DNA from: Bradyrhizobium sp. CCGE-LA001
GTDB lineage: Bacteria > Pseudomonadota > Alphaproteobacteria > Rhizobiales > Xanthobacteraceae
NCBI RefSeq assembly: GCF_000296215.2
Contig: NZ_CP013949.1
Span: forward strand, 6,503,501 to 6,567,500
Direction of reading: 5' to 3'
DNA length: 64,000 nt
The notes beneath the pieces are model-generated. The model saw nothing but the letters and a program-made list of their open reading frames with translations. It was not told the origin of the DNA and did no database searches. The translations under genes were made by a program, and so were the position numbers. Every line of letters starts with the position of its first letter. The stretch's first letter is position 1. Positions 1 through 10,382 of the stretch are shown piece after piece.

Positions 1-690
1 CTCTTGCAGTTGCATTGGCGACCACCTTTAGCCGCCGAATACCACCATAGCTTCCACCGGCGACATACTTTGGCGACAACAGCCTGTCGTGCTTCTCGAG
101 CTAGCGGCGGATCACCACGGCGAGTGTACTGACATCGCCGCGCACGGAAAAAAACTGCTTGGGCACATCCTCGCCGGGCGACGAAGCGTCTATAGCGAGT
201 CCCGACCGGCTCGATAAAGACGAGGTCGGTAAAATCGGAGCCAGGTCTCAGCATTGGGCTTCACCTCCGGAGAGGTCGAGTCTGTGACTTCGTCGGCATT
301 GATCGGCAGCCGCCGGCGCGTGGGCGCTGCCGTTGAGCTGATCGGAGGTGTATGCGATGTCGGCCTGCGGCTCGCCCTTGTCGTCGAACAGGCGGATGGA
401 GCCTGCGGTCGTCGCGAAAGCGAGTGCCGCCCGGGCAGGTCGAGCGTTTGCCTGGTGGTGGAGTCCGGGCGGAAGGCGATGCTGATCGGCCGCTGAGGGC
501 GTGCCGAGACCGTCCTTCTGGTCGGCCAGCGTCGTGGCCTCCGGCCGCGATGGAGGATTGTCGGCACAAGCGCTCCCCATCACGCCACAGGCAAACAGGG
601 CCACGCGAGAGATGTGCGGCGCAACGCGGTCCAATCGAAGTGCCTCGAGTCCGTGCCGGCATTTTCATCCCTGCCACACTTGGCGCGCAT
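1..690 (-). pseudogene. Dead, truncated copy of the S10-type serine carboxypeptidase
   Basis: This minus-strand stretch is a degraded duplicate of the intact peptidase gene at 37243..38811. The shared features are the signal-peptide region ending near ACADNPPS, the AFATTAGSIRLF segment and the region around the nucleophile. It is clearly dead: the block containing the NGGPGASS oxyanion-hole motif of the intact copy is deleted, the frame shifts repeatedly, and the catalytic GESYGG motif reads GGSYGG. The gene is also cut by the left window edge. Homology continues upstream of the start codon to about position 870, matching 38855..39060, so a DNA segment rather than only a coding sequence was duplicated. 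Confidence 0.85.
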
Positions 691-744
691 GAGGTGTGTC
701 TCCCAAAACGGTCCGACGCACTTAGCTGACGAGGAACACCAAAC

Positions 745-2235
745 CTACCAAGTCCGGCTCACGGCTATCGAGCAGCGCCATTCAGGGGGCGGTGCTGCTT
801 GCAGAAGACAATCACTTGCCGACGAGCAAATGGATGACTTACGAGCGTCTTGCGCGCACGCGCATAGAGCGCTTTCCAGTTCGGTGAACGCAATGCCTGC
901 GCGACCGAGTTGCCCCAGCAGTTCGAGTGTAGGGTGTTTGAGCATTTCAGTCCCTCCAATGGTAATATCTGGGATCCCGGGTGTTCGTGTGGAAGATCGG
1001 CATTTTCTCCGGGGCTTTGCGCACCGGGATCTTGTCGAGCCTCTTCTCGAAGATCGATTTGACCGAGGGATAGTTGCCCGCCTGGATCTCCAGCGCGCGC
1101 CGCCCAGGCGCTCGGCGCCCGAGCGCTTCTCCAATCCGATGATGTCGAGGAGGAACGGCAGCCCTGCTCGGGATGCGGTCGATCCTCGATGATCTTCTCG
1201 ACCAGCAGCGACAGCATCGGCCGGATTCGCGCAACTTCTTCCCGGATTTTCAACGGCGTCTATTCACTGCAGCTCCGGTGGCTCGACGGCATATGTTCAG
1301 GGATCGTCGTATGCCGCCGTTGCCGCTTCCGCGCATGTGGGTGGCGACGCGTTCGCCATCAAGGAAAACGTCGAAAGTGCGTGCGGTAGTGCAGCCTCCG
1401 CCTCGCGGCGGACGAAGCGGCCCGGCATCGAGTACTGGTCATACTCGATCGCAATGTGATAATGGAGCCCGACTCGGCCACGCTTCCACTCAGCATGGAT
1501 CCACCGTCGACAGGCAGCGGCTTGAGATCCGGTGTCGATCTTTTCGAATGCTGCCTTCACATTCTGCTGTACTGGCGAAGCACCCGTGTGTCGTTCGCAC
1601 TCGGGGACCGCAGCGTTCACCTCGGCCAAGCTATAGAAGATACGATTACGCAGGCGGCCTAGAACCCAGCTCGATATCGCCGACACTTCGCTTTATCCCG
1701 CGGATTCCCGGCCCGGCCGGGAGCACCGCAGTGCTAATAGCGCCTGTCGGTACAGCTGCGGTTGACCGGATCGACGCGCACAACGGCGCCTTCGCGATTG
1801 TCGGCGGTGTGGCCAATCTTCTGGTTTCTAACAACGCGAAGGTCGCAATGTCAATTGTCGGCGAACTGCTCGGTCCACGTCGCGCAGGCGAATGACCAGC
1901 TCGATCCGCCGAGCCCGGGCGCGAATAGATGCATGCGCCTCACCGGTCCGGCGGTCAACTACACGGGCACCCTGTCGCCGGCGTAATCGATAAAACATTC
2001 TCTCAATGCCGGGGTGGTTCTGCCGCATCATCAGAAGCAGACGGCCTTCCCAGCGCCGAAACAGGTCACACCAACGACTGAGGGATAGCCATCCGGGTTC
2101 GCGCTGATATGCTCTCCCACACAACCAGCAGCGTTATATGTTTGCGCTTCAGCTCGCGAGCCAGGCTTCACCCTAGGTAAGCGGTACAAGCACGCTTCCA
2201 GGTCGACGTCGCTGATCTCCACAGGGACTAGCCCC
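745..2235 (-). mobile_element. IS21-family remnant (istA 3' part and istB 5' part)
   Basis: Read on the minus strand and allowing many frameshifts, the conceptual protein follows the order of an IstA transposase. It begins with a DVDLEACLYR-like segment near 2200, then ELKRKHITLLVVWE near 2130, MRQNHPGIERMF near 2020, VVDRRTGEAHA, a LGRLRNRIFYSLAEVNAA stretch near 1650, EKIDTGSQ near 1530, and EDRPHPEQG near 1185. It ends in the typical HTNTRDPRYYH tail near 970. An IstB start (MLKHPTLELLGQLG) follows immediately at 945 and runs to about 750, where it stops. No reading frame is intact, so the element cannot move by itself. Confidence 0.8.
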
Positions 2236-2559
2236 GGAGCATGCAAACCTTCATCATGTCCCGGCCCCGTAGTCGCCCCGGCCCGGCAGGCTCGCCGGTC
2301 CCGCGCGTCGATCGCCCTGCTTACAGACTCAGGCGCAATATTTCGCGCACGCGGCGCATCGTCCCCCTCCTCGGCCTCCCTTCCTGCGGTCGATATCCGA
2401 CTGGAAAATGCTCCATGATCAGGCTCTACCAAGTCCACAGTGCGGGCGATCGCTTCGGAATCCTGCGTAAACAATTTGTCGGAATGCCGCGCGCCATCAC
2501 ATATACCACGCGCGACCAGATGGGAACGGTGCGCGCGATCGTCTCGGCATCGGCAGTTT

Positions 2560-2665
2560 GCCCCGGCGCAGGTACCACAAGGGGCGATCGGCGTCCCGCC
2601 GAGCCCGACTGGGCGGCAGTACACCGCGAGTTCATGCGAGAAGTTGTGACACTGTCGACCCGAGG
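2560..2665 (+). pseudogene. IS21 istA fragment, opposite orientation
   Basis: A short plus-strand stretch encodes PAEPDWAAVHREFMRE followed by VVTLS, which matches the segment of IstA between the DNA-binding region and the DDE domain. It points opposite to the larger istA remnant at 745..2235, so it comes from a second insertion or from an inversion. Only about 35 codons are recognisable. Confidence 0.55.
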
Positions 2666-2864
2666 CAGGAATATATCGCGGCCGAACCTGACGGTTGCCG
2701 GTAAGGTATTGCTAGGTCTACCTTGCCCGGAAGGTCGCTTCTCGGTCAGGATGCGCCGGATCCAGTGCTCGGTCGGCTGCGCGACCACGTCTTCCACAGT
2801 CTCACTGATGTCAGCGCTGCAATCGGCGATTTGATCAGTAGCTTAGAGCCTTTACTTAATTGAA

Positions 2865-3900
2865 TCGGAGGGGATTCCGGTTTTTGGCGGATTGTGATTC
2901 AAGATGCTGACTGGATTGGAGGCCAGCATCGCATGACCCGACCTCTTTCCCTGGATCTTCGATAGCGTGTGGCGGCGTCGGTTTTGGCGGGCGAGAGCTG
3001 CCGGTCTGTGGCAGGACGGTTTGGTGTTGTGGTCTCGTCGGTTGTGAAGTGGTCACAGCGGCAGCGGGCGACCGGCTCGGTTGTGCCTGGCAAAATGGGC
3101 GGTCACCGCAAGCCTATGCTTGATCCGCACCGCGCCTTCATCGTCGAGCGGATCACTCAGACGCCGCATCTGACGTTCCATGGCCTGAAGGCGGAACTGG
3201 CAGCCCATGGGGTCAAGGTCTCACACAACGCGGTCTGGCTGTTCCTGCGCCGGGAAGGGCTGCGGTTCAAAAAAAACAGCGTTCGCCCTCGAACAGGTTC
3301 GCGCCGACGTCTCTCGTAAGCGCCGGCGTTGGCGATCCTGGCAGGCCGGACTTGATCCGGGCCGGCTCGTCTTCATCGATGAGACCTGGATCAAGACCAA
3401 CATGATCCCTTTACGGGGCTGCGGACCCAAAGGGGCATGCCTGCGCGGCTCGCCCCGCACGGTCACTGGCGTACCCTCACATTCCTCGGCGCACTCCGCC
3501 ATGACCAACTCACGGCACCTTGCGTCTTCGACGGCCCGATCAACGGCGAATGCTTCCGCGCTTACGTGAAGCATCTTCTCCTGCCAACCCTGCGCGAAGG
3601 CGATATCGTCATTCTCGACAATCTCGGAGGCCACAAGTCGAGAGCTGTCGGGCAGATGATCCAGGCTGCTGGCGCCAGGCTCTGGTACCTGCCGCCATAC
3701 TCGCCCGACCTCAACCTGATCGAACAGGCCTTCTCCAAGATCAAACACTGGATGCGGCAAGCTCAGAAGCGCACCATCGAGGACACTTGGCGCCACATCG
3801 GTCACCTCGTCCACGACATCCAGCCTCGCGAATGCGCCAACTACTTCGCCAACGTCGGTTATGCTTCAGTCAAAATGTGAAACGCTTTAGGAGGAGCGGC
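2865..3900 (+). mobile_element. IS630-family insertion sequence, defective
   Basis: The unit begins with a left-end region (GGGGATTCCGG near 2872, then GATTCAAGATGCTG) that also occurs, inverted and diverged, at the edge of the second IS630 remnant near 11290-11360. The single transposase gene fills the rest. The right end lies shortly after the transposase stop at 3880; the exact terminal inverted repeats could not be fixed by eye. Confidence 0.75.
2933..3880 (+). pseudogene. IS630 transposase, broken by stop and frameshifts
   Basis: The ATG at 2933 starts an IS630 transposase (MTRPLSLDLR) but an in-frame TAG follows at codon 11. The frame then shows the helix-turn-helix region (VAGRFGVVVSSVVKWSQR) and the linker before the first catalytic Asp. 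At 3267 a run of eight A residues requires a shift to the next frame, which carries the first DDE aspartate block (VFIDETWIKTNM). A second shift near 3430 leads to the rest: GHWRTLTFLGALRHD, the ILDNLGGHK aspartate block and the YLPPYSPDLNLIEQ block with the catalytic Glu. The A8 run might once have been a slippage site; the stop and second shift are inactivating. Confidence 0.85.
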
Positions 3901-3990
3901 CGGTCCGGCGGCTCGGCGTGACATGCCCGCAGCTGTTTGAGGAGATCGATCGGCCAGGCCTGGCGCGCTTCCCGAAGCCACGTGAAGACA
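3890..3990 (+). pseudogene. IS21 istA fragment
   Basis: About 30 codons on the plus strand read ERPVRRLGVTCPQLFEEIDRP, the short conserved region of IstA that precedes its C-terminal domain. The same protein region is represented, on the other strand, near 1530 in the first IS21 remnant. No other part of the transposase is present. Confidence 0.6.
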
Positions 3991-4226
3991 AAGGGCTCGG
4001 TTTTCACGCGATGTGTGGTTGGGGTGGCGCGGAGTACGACACTTTGCTGACGCTTTGATCGCCATTTTGGTTCCGCCGTATTTATCTGGCGCTAGCTGCA
4101 CGCCATGCGCCGGGGCCGGTCTTGTACCGGACCGAGAAAGGCAGGTTGCCCGGCTACGAGAGCAGCGGGAGGCGACTCATCTTAATGTCAAGCGGACTGA
4201 TACCTCATCTCTTTCTGCTGGTTCAA

Positions 4227-5201
4227 TCAGTATCCTCGCCTCACATCGACAACGTTGCGCAGCGGCTTCTTCTCGAGAAATCGCTGCAAGTTATCGCCGA
4301 ACATCTCGAATAAGCGCAAGGTGTAGCCGGTCGGGTTACCGGCAATATGGGGAGTAAGGATGACGTTAGGCATCGCCCAGAGTGCGCTGTCGGCTGGAAG
4401 TGGTTCTCGTTCAAATACGTCGAGGAGGGCTCCGGCGATGGTGCCCGCCCGGAGTGCGTCAATGAGCTCGCTTTCGGCAACCACTGAGCCGCGAGCGATG
4501 TTGATCAAGAAAGCGGTGCGCCGCATCAGCCGAAGCTGCTTGCAGCCGATGAGCTTCCTTGTTTCCGGAATGTTGGGAACGGCAAGGACAACGAAATCGG
4601 AGAGCTCCAGGAGTTCGGCGAGGCGATCTGGCGGAAAGAGCCTGTCGACATCTACGATTGGCGCGCCCACATCGCGTTTCGATCCGAGGACCGTCATTCC
4701 GGCGCTTTTCCCGCGACGGACGATGGCACTACCAATCGAGCCGAGCCCAACCACGCCGAGCGTCCGCTCCGCGAGTGGTGAGACCTCTCGTGGATGCCAT
4801 TCCTTGCGAGATTGTTCCCGCATGAGCCGCGGGAAGTCCCAATGCATCATAGTCATGCCTGCCATTACGAAATCGGCGATTAGTTCGCCATGCATACCCC
4901 GAGCATTGGTAACGATGAGGTCTCCGATACAGTCGCGGATCGGCAGGATCGAATCGATGCCCGCGTTGCTGCACTGAAACCAACGCAGTCGACGCGCCTT
5001 GTCGAAAACTTCGACGGGAAAACGAGGGGCGAGAAGAACATCGGCCATTGCCACATGGTGATTGAGGGTAGCCGCGTCCTTGGCGCTCAACACGCGCAAA
5101 CCCGGGAAGCGCTTACCGATCAGCGCCACGTACTCATCGGGCGAGGGATGGTTGACGAGCACGGTGATGGTATCGTCAGCCGCCGATGTGGAGGATGTCA
5201 T
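4227..5201 (-). CDS. D-isomer-specific 2-hydroxyacid dehydrogenase family protein
   Basis: This 324-residue protein has the full architecture of NAD(P)-dependent D-2-hydroxyacid dehydrogenases. The dinucleotide-binding motif is GLGSIG at residues 152-157. The catalytic trio fits Arg237 (in NIARGS), Glu266 (in VFEREPLP) and His285 (in TPHIAG). The family reduces 2-keto acids to D-2-hydroxy acids or the reverse; the true substrate cannot be read from sequence. The frame is uninterrupted and of normal length, in contrast to its surroundings, so it is probably a live gene stranded between IS remnants. No operon partner is visible. Confidence 0.85.
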   Translation of the reverse strand: MTSSTSAADDTITVLVNHPSPDEYVALIGKRFPGLRVLSAKDAATLNHHVAMADVLLAPRFPVEVFDKARRLRWFQCSNAGIDSILPIRDCIGDLIVTNARGMHGELIADFVMAGMTMMHWDFPRLMREQSRKEWHPREVSPLAERTLGVVGLGSIGSAIVRRGKSAGMTVLGSKRDVGAPIVDVDRLFPPDRLAELLELSDFVVLAVPNIPETRKLIGCKQLRLMRRTAFLINIARGSVVAESELIDALRAGTIAGALLDVFEREPLPADSALWAMPNVILTPHIAGNPTGYTLRLFEMFGDNLQRFLEKKPLRNVVDVRRGY

Positions 5202-5639
5202 AAGCAGCTTATCCTAACCCTTGGTACTTGAGCGAATCGGCTGGTGATATGGCGGTTTAGCCCTTCGGCAGCCCAGGCGGGGCAACAGCGATGATGTTCG
5301 CCGCTTCGGCGCTGGAAGGATCACACTTTGCAGCACATTCATTTGGCTCGGGCAGGCCTCATTGGCAACTCCTAGAACAACAATCCGCGCTCGCGGTGGC
5401 TCCTCATGCCTAGCAAACAGCATACCAGGATCGTACGGCGGCCTGATTCACAAAAGAAGCACGCGCCCCCGCCGCGGCCCTATGAAACGATGGCCGGTGG
5501 TCGGCTTTGCAACATCAGAGGTCTTCAAGAGGACATAGCAGCACGAACTCTACATGTCAGCGTTGGATCGGAACGCTTTGCGCCAACTAGGAAGGAGAGC
5601 CATAGAAGCTTGCGCGCCGTAACGTGCGTCTCCGCCTCG

Positions 5640-6035
5640 CGCATCAATTTACGATCGTGCACGATGCCGACGAGATCAGCCGTACCGCCGCTTCGGGGTG
5701 GATCCCAGGCCGGCCGTCATTCGCCCAGCAGCAATCCGTAACCTCTTCAATAGCCAAAACAGGTCGAGCACACGATTCAGCTCCAGTCCAAACTGTCCAA
5801 GTTCAACGCCTTTATGGATAAAGCCGAGCCCAACGTGCTCGCCGGGCGTCTGCACTCGACCATTCCGATCGAGCGCCTCAACAGCGAGACCAAGGAGGCG
5901 AACCGAAGTCGTCGGCATCTTCCCCCAATGAAGATGCCATCGCTCGTATCCTCGGTGCAATCCTGCTCAAGCAGAACGATGGAATGGGTCGTCCAGCGCG
6001 CCCGCTACATGACACTAGAAACCATCGCTCCTTGA
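5640..6035 (+). pseudogene. IS256-family transposase, 3' fragment
   Basis: The plus strand encodes, across two frames, the C-terminal part of a mutator-type (IS256) transposase: an MDKAEPNVLA segment, LHSTIPIERLNSE, then a piece matching VVGIFPNEDAI and finally VQRARYMTLETIAP followed by a stop at 6035. The N-terminal half with the first catalytic aspartates is missing and a frame change is needed near 5900. Confidence 0.75.
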
Positions 6036-6064
6036 ACGATGATCCCCTCTCGGCCTAAGCGGTG

Positions 6065-7150
6065 GCAGGCTGATGCCTTCCGACCTGCCGGAGCATCGGC
6101 GTGACCTGCCCAGCCATACCACGCAACGGGAGCACGATCTTAGCGGGTCGCCCGCTGGTCAACATCGCATTCGCTGATTTTCCGGTTATCGCCTGCGTGA
6201 GCAGCTACCGCGCCATTCAAGCCTGACGCGTATCTGCCAGCGCTGGGGCGAACAGCTGTTCCGTGAGATTTTCAAGCGAACAGTCGATGCCTGCCTGCAG
6301 GCCAACATTGCGACAGCTAAGGTGGTCCACATCGATGCGTCGCTGATCCGTGTCAACGTGAGTTGGCATGGGTTGGTTGTACTGAACGAACATCAAGGCG
6401 AGGATGAAAGCAAGGTTGAGAACAAGGGACGCAGAGCGGTAAGTACAAGACGGTCTGCACGACCGATTCCGGTGCAAGGATGGCCACGAACGCCCGAAAC
6501 CCGCGGGCTCGAGCCGTCCTACAAGCAGACACATGGCCGTCGATGACAAGGTCGGCATTATTTTGGTCACAACCGGATAAAGGACGAAGGTGAGATGATT
6601 AAGTTATGAGGTTGAAGCGATTACAGCAATCGACATCAAAACGGTCACCGCCGATGCCGGCTATGCTTACGCCAAGTCTATCGACCTCGAATTGCCCCGG
6701 CATAGATGTCCGAGCTAAATCCGTATCAATCGAGAGTCGCGTACCCCTCCGGACGCTTCCGGTACGACGCCAAGCACGACATCCTGAAGTGCCCGCGAGG
6801 ACTTATCTTGCCCGCGCGACCAATCACGGCCATTTCTTTCAATCGATGCGAAGGATCGTGCCCGGTGTCCGCTCGAGGGTGATTGCCTGTCGATGGGGCG
6901 AGCAAATAAACCAGTTGTTGGGGTAACGTGCACTGCTCCGTCCGCCGCCGTCGCGACCGACGGAGCTGACAGAATCGAGGCTCTTCAGCGCCATCGCTGG
7001 TGTTGAGAAGGCTTCCATGGCGATGCCAAGGCCTTACATAGATTGCGCGCACCATACGGCGTGGTCTGCCGAACATGAAGATTCAGGCCTATCTGGCGGC
7101 CGCCGCCATCAAGATCAAGCGGCTGGCAGCCGCTCTAGTTGCGCTTTTTT
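6065..7150 (+). pseudogene. IS1182-family transposase remnant
   Basis: Recognisable pieces of an IS1182-type DDE transposase appear in order across all three plus frames: VVHIDASLIRVNVSWHGLV at 6324, a GLEPSYKQTH segment near 6510, ITAIDIKTVTADAGYAYAK near 6640, a KCPRG-containing zinc region near 6790 and MKIQAYLAAAAIKIKRLAAAL near 7075. Stops and frameshifts interrupt every part, so this is a dead copy. Confidence 0.75.
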
Positions 7151-7239
7151 TGGGCTCGACGGCCTGCGCCACAAAGAGTCGCAGTCAGCGATGCGAGTGA
7201 ATGGGCCTGTTGCTGCATCCGGCAACTCCATCAACCACT

Positions 7240-7545
7240 TGTGCACGGCCCCGGCGTCACTTCATGCGCACTGCGCTGGCGCATGCCAGCAAGAGCGGCC
7301 GCACGTCGTCTCCGCCTTCGTTGCCACCACGTTCGTGCAAGACGATGCCGACGCCGCACAGTCGCAGTGGCACAAGGTAGCTGATCAGTTCCGTCGCAAA
7401 CTGTCCGAGCTGGCCGCCTTTATGGATGAAGCCGGGCCCAACGTGCTCGCCTAAACGAGCTTCCCGGCTCAGCACGGCGCCAAGCGGCACTCGACCATTC
7501 CGATTAGCGCCTCATCGGTGAGATCAAGGGCGGACCGAAGCGCAC
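7240..7545 (+). pseudogene. IS256-family transposase fragment
   Basis: A second IS256 piece, overlapping in protein coverage with the one at 5640..6035. It reads VVSAFVATTFVQDDADAAQSQ, WHKVADQFRRKLSELAAFMDEA and, after a stop at 7452, a PAQHGAKRHSTIPI stretch. The two fragments flank the IS1182 remnant, which suggests that the IS1182 element landed in or next to an older IS256 copy, although they are not simply the two halves of one gene. Confidence 0.7.
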
Positions 7546-8249
7546 GCTCCCTTGACGAGGGATGCCGCCCAAATCCATCACCAAACGAGCGCGGCAGAAC
7601 TCGAAATGCCCGGCAGGACCGAATCCCAATCAGCAAGTCTTTTCTCCTCAACGCAAAGACAGATCGGTGTTCTGATGCATCATAGTATCTGCCCCAAGTC
7701 TCCACCTATCACTGAGTCTTCGCAATCCGGAGGGACCCGGTGCGTGTTGATGTATTCGGCTCGGGAGCGAGCAGTGAGGGCCTCGATGGCCGCACTTGTC
7801 GGTTGGCTTGCCTGTCCGTGAGAAGTCTAGCGTGATGCCGGGCTGGGAGCCCAAATGTCAAGATCGCGGGATATGATCTTTCTGCCTAGATTCACGCGAA
7901 CCTTCGACGGATATCCCACGAAGTCGCTGCCGCCCCTGGCTGATCCCGGCCGACCGGCAGATCTCCGCGACCGCGACCTCGTCATTGCCGGATGGACGCT
8001 TTCTGGGCGCCCGAAAACTTGAGGCGTTTTACGTCATCCGCTGCTCCCGAGCCGAGTGGATCGGGCAGGCTCTCGTACTGCGTTTCAGAAACCGTGCTAC
8101 TTCCCACTTCCTGGCCCAGCAAGATCGCGATCACTTGCTCTTCGAAGAGCCTGACCAATTCCGATTGCGCGGACTGGCTCTACCAATTCTTGGAGGAGAT
8201 TGCGAGGATCGGGTCAGATAGTTGAAGGCAACCGGGATGAGCCTCCTCT
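7546..8249. other. Gene-poor stretch, probable IS debris
   Basis: No credible gene is seen. On the minus strand around 7905..7985 a short AVAEICRSAGIS-like stretch resembles an IS3 OrfA helix-turn-helix, but it is too short to assign. The remainder has only short shadow frames. Confidence 0.4.
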
Positions 8250-10076
8250 ATGAGGCTGATAGGAAATGGGCCAATGCTCCGAGAAAAGCACTTTGCCAAC
8301 CGCAGGAGGTTATTGACCTTGCTCGATCGTACTTTGCTTGCTCTATCTATAACAACTACAGCAATCATTTTCGCTTGGCTGCTATATTACAGCAGTTATG
8401 GTCTCAACCCGGGCGACGAAGGTTTCTGGCTGAACGCCATGGCAAACCCATTCGCCTACCCAATCAAGATTCCGCCTAACTTTTTCGACTTTGTCTTCCA
8501 CTGGCCATATCGGTGGGCGGGAGGTGACATCGCAGTGCTCCGCATCGCGAACGTCACGCTCACACTTGCGCTAGGCTGGATTCTCAGCTTCCTAACGGTC
8601 CGGCGTCTGTGGACGGTCGGCTGGCCTCAGGCGGTCGCGCTATCGGGAGGGATCGCCAGCCTTTCATTAGTCGCCTTTTATTGGTGGGCTCTCACGCCGA
8701 ATTATTATACGCTGAACTATCAAGCTGCCATGATGGTCATGATCGGCTTGCTACTAGCAGATCGGCCAGGGCGTGTATGCGAAGTCTTGGGGTGGATACT
8801 GGTCGGCGTTGGGGGCTGGTGCTCCTTCATGGCGAGGCCGGCAACCGCTGCGGCCCTCGCGGTCATTGTGATGTTCTATGTCGTTGCTTTGCAGCGAAAG
8901 TCGCTACTACTCATGCTTAGCGCGGCGCTGATCGCTCTCACTCTAGTTATTGCTATCTGCTACTCGATCGGCGGTGGTATCACCGGGCTGGCGACCTCTA
9001 TGGTCAAGGGCACTGAGGGGATAACCCTACTTGATGGCGGGCACAAGGTGTCTCACATCCTCAGGATCGACTGGCTCGAAACAAGTCATTCGCAAATCGC
9101 TTTCGCGGCCTTCCTGGCAACAGCCCTTCTGCTCAGTATTTTCATGGCATCTAAGCACAAGCTCCTCACATCAGGGGTTCTCGCCGCGGTGTTGATCGTG
9201 ACAATAACTATTGTGCTGCTGGGGACCAATCCGATCAGGATCAAGCTCTCGATGCTGTTTCTGGTGCCGGCCTTTACATGCGTCGGCGCAATGTTCTACC
9301 GTCGAGGAATCATTCTCCGCGGCCAGGGTCTCGCCAGCATCGTTCTCGCACTAACCTTTTTGGTCCTTCCGCATCTGCTCGCACTTAGCTCCAGAGTCAA
9401 TTACTGGGTTGTCGGATACGACGCTTGCTTGTTCTGGATGCTCGCCGCCGTCGTCTTTTTGAGCCCTCTTGCGCAAGAGGGACGCAGCGTCGCGGCCCTA
9501 ATGCCACTGACGGTATTGGCGCAGTTGCTCATTGCATCTTTGGTCAACGGTTTCATGCTCAAGCCTTGGCGTCAGGTGAAAGACTTGCGCGCTTACTCCG
9601 CTGTTACGACCCTGCCGGGGCGCGGAAGATTGATGCTTTCGCAAGCCTTCCACGACTATCTGGTCGGGGCCAGAACCCAGGCTCGTGCGGCCGGCCTTGA
9701 AGTCGGTACCCCCGTGATAGATCTCGCCAACGCGCCGACCCTGCTGTATGTGCTCGAGACACGGCCGCTTGGTTTACCGTGGCTATTCGGAGGATATCCT
9801 GGCAGCAATGCACTCGCGGTAAAAGCCCTAGGAGTTGAGAACTGTGCCGATATGGCCAAAGCGTGGGTACTGATCGCGCCGGAGGGCCCACGTCATCTTG
9901 ACTATGCCGGCGTGTTGGCCTCGTTTGGAGCCGGAAAGGCGGACTACGTGGCCACCGCTAGCTTCGAAGTCCCCGTCATTGAAGGGTATTATCCGAATGC
10001 TCACCGGCAGTTTCTGATGAAGCCCATACGCTCCGCTGTCACGGCGGAGCAATCCTGCCTCGAAGTTAGGCGATAG
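8250..10076 (+). CDS. Polytopic membrane protein, GT-C glycosyltransferase-like
   Basis: The 608-residue product is dominated by about eleven to thirteen hydrophobic helices spread over residues 28-450, followed by a soluble C-terminal domain of about 140 residues. An Asp-Glu pair (D56 E57 in NPGDEGFW) sits in the loop after the first membrane helix, the position of the catalytic acidic residues in GT-C enzymes such as ArnT and PMT, which transfer sugars from polyprenyl-phosphate donors. No stronger family hallmark was recognised, so the enzymatic call is inference. ATG codons at 8250 and 8274 are both possible starts. The neighbouring small transporter, the UbiA-type protein and the SDRs fit a lipid-linked sugar pathway. 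Confidence 0.6.
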   Translation: MRLIGNGPMLREKHFANRRRLLTLLDRTLLALSITTTAIIFAWLLYYSSYGLNPGDEGFWLNAMANPFAYPIKIPPNFFDFVFHWPYRWAGGDIAVLRIANVTLTLALGWILSFLTVRRLWTVGWPQAVALSGGIASLSLVAFYWWALTPNYYTLNYQAAMMVMIGLLLADRPGRVCEVLGWILVGVGGWCSFMARPATAAALAVIVMFYVVALQRKSLLLMLSAALIALTLVIAICYSIGGGITGLATSMVKGTEGITLLDGGHKVSHILRIDWLETSHSQIAFAAFLATALLLSIFMASKHKLLTSGVLAAVLIVTITIVLLGTNPIRIKLSMLFLVPAFTCVGAMFYRRGIILRGQGLASIVLALTFLVLPHLLALSSRVNYWVVGYDACLFWMLAAVVFLSPLAQEGRSVAALMPLTVLAQLLIASLVNGFMLKPWRQVKDLRAYSAVTTLPGRGRLMLSQAFHDYLVGARTQARAAGLEVGTPVIDLANAPTLLYVLETRPLGLPWLFGGYPGSNALAVKALGVENCADMAKAWVLIAPEGPRHLDYAGVLASFGAGKADYVATASFEVPVIEGYYPNAHRQFLMKPIRSAVTAEQSCLEVRR

Positions 10077-10382
10077 CACCCGGATAATCGGAGCTGAAAT
10101 GTGCGATCCTCGCAGGTAGCCTTGAAACCCGTGTTTCCGACGAAGACTACCTTCTGCCTGAGGCCATGAAGAAATCCACCGCAGTCCAACTCAATGTATC
10201 ATCCCGAAGATCAATGCGGCTACAGGTCTAGATTCGCCGTAGTGCCTCATTGTCGACGTTGATCATTCCACCTGCACAACGTGTAAAGGCCAGAATATCG
10301 AGCTCGCGATGGTCGTCGCTTGGCATTGAATTGAAAGCCATTCTTAATCTCCGTATTCCTCCGTTGAGGGAACGAGATTGCG
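10077..10382. other. Intergenic stretch without visible gene
   Basis: Nothing recognisable between the membrane-protein stop and the IS630 remnant; only short overlapping shadow frames on both strands. Confidence 0.4.

Noticed and set aside
4360..4977. Plus-strand frame of 205 codons
   Set aside because: Shadow of the 2-hydroxyacid dehydrogenase on the other strand.
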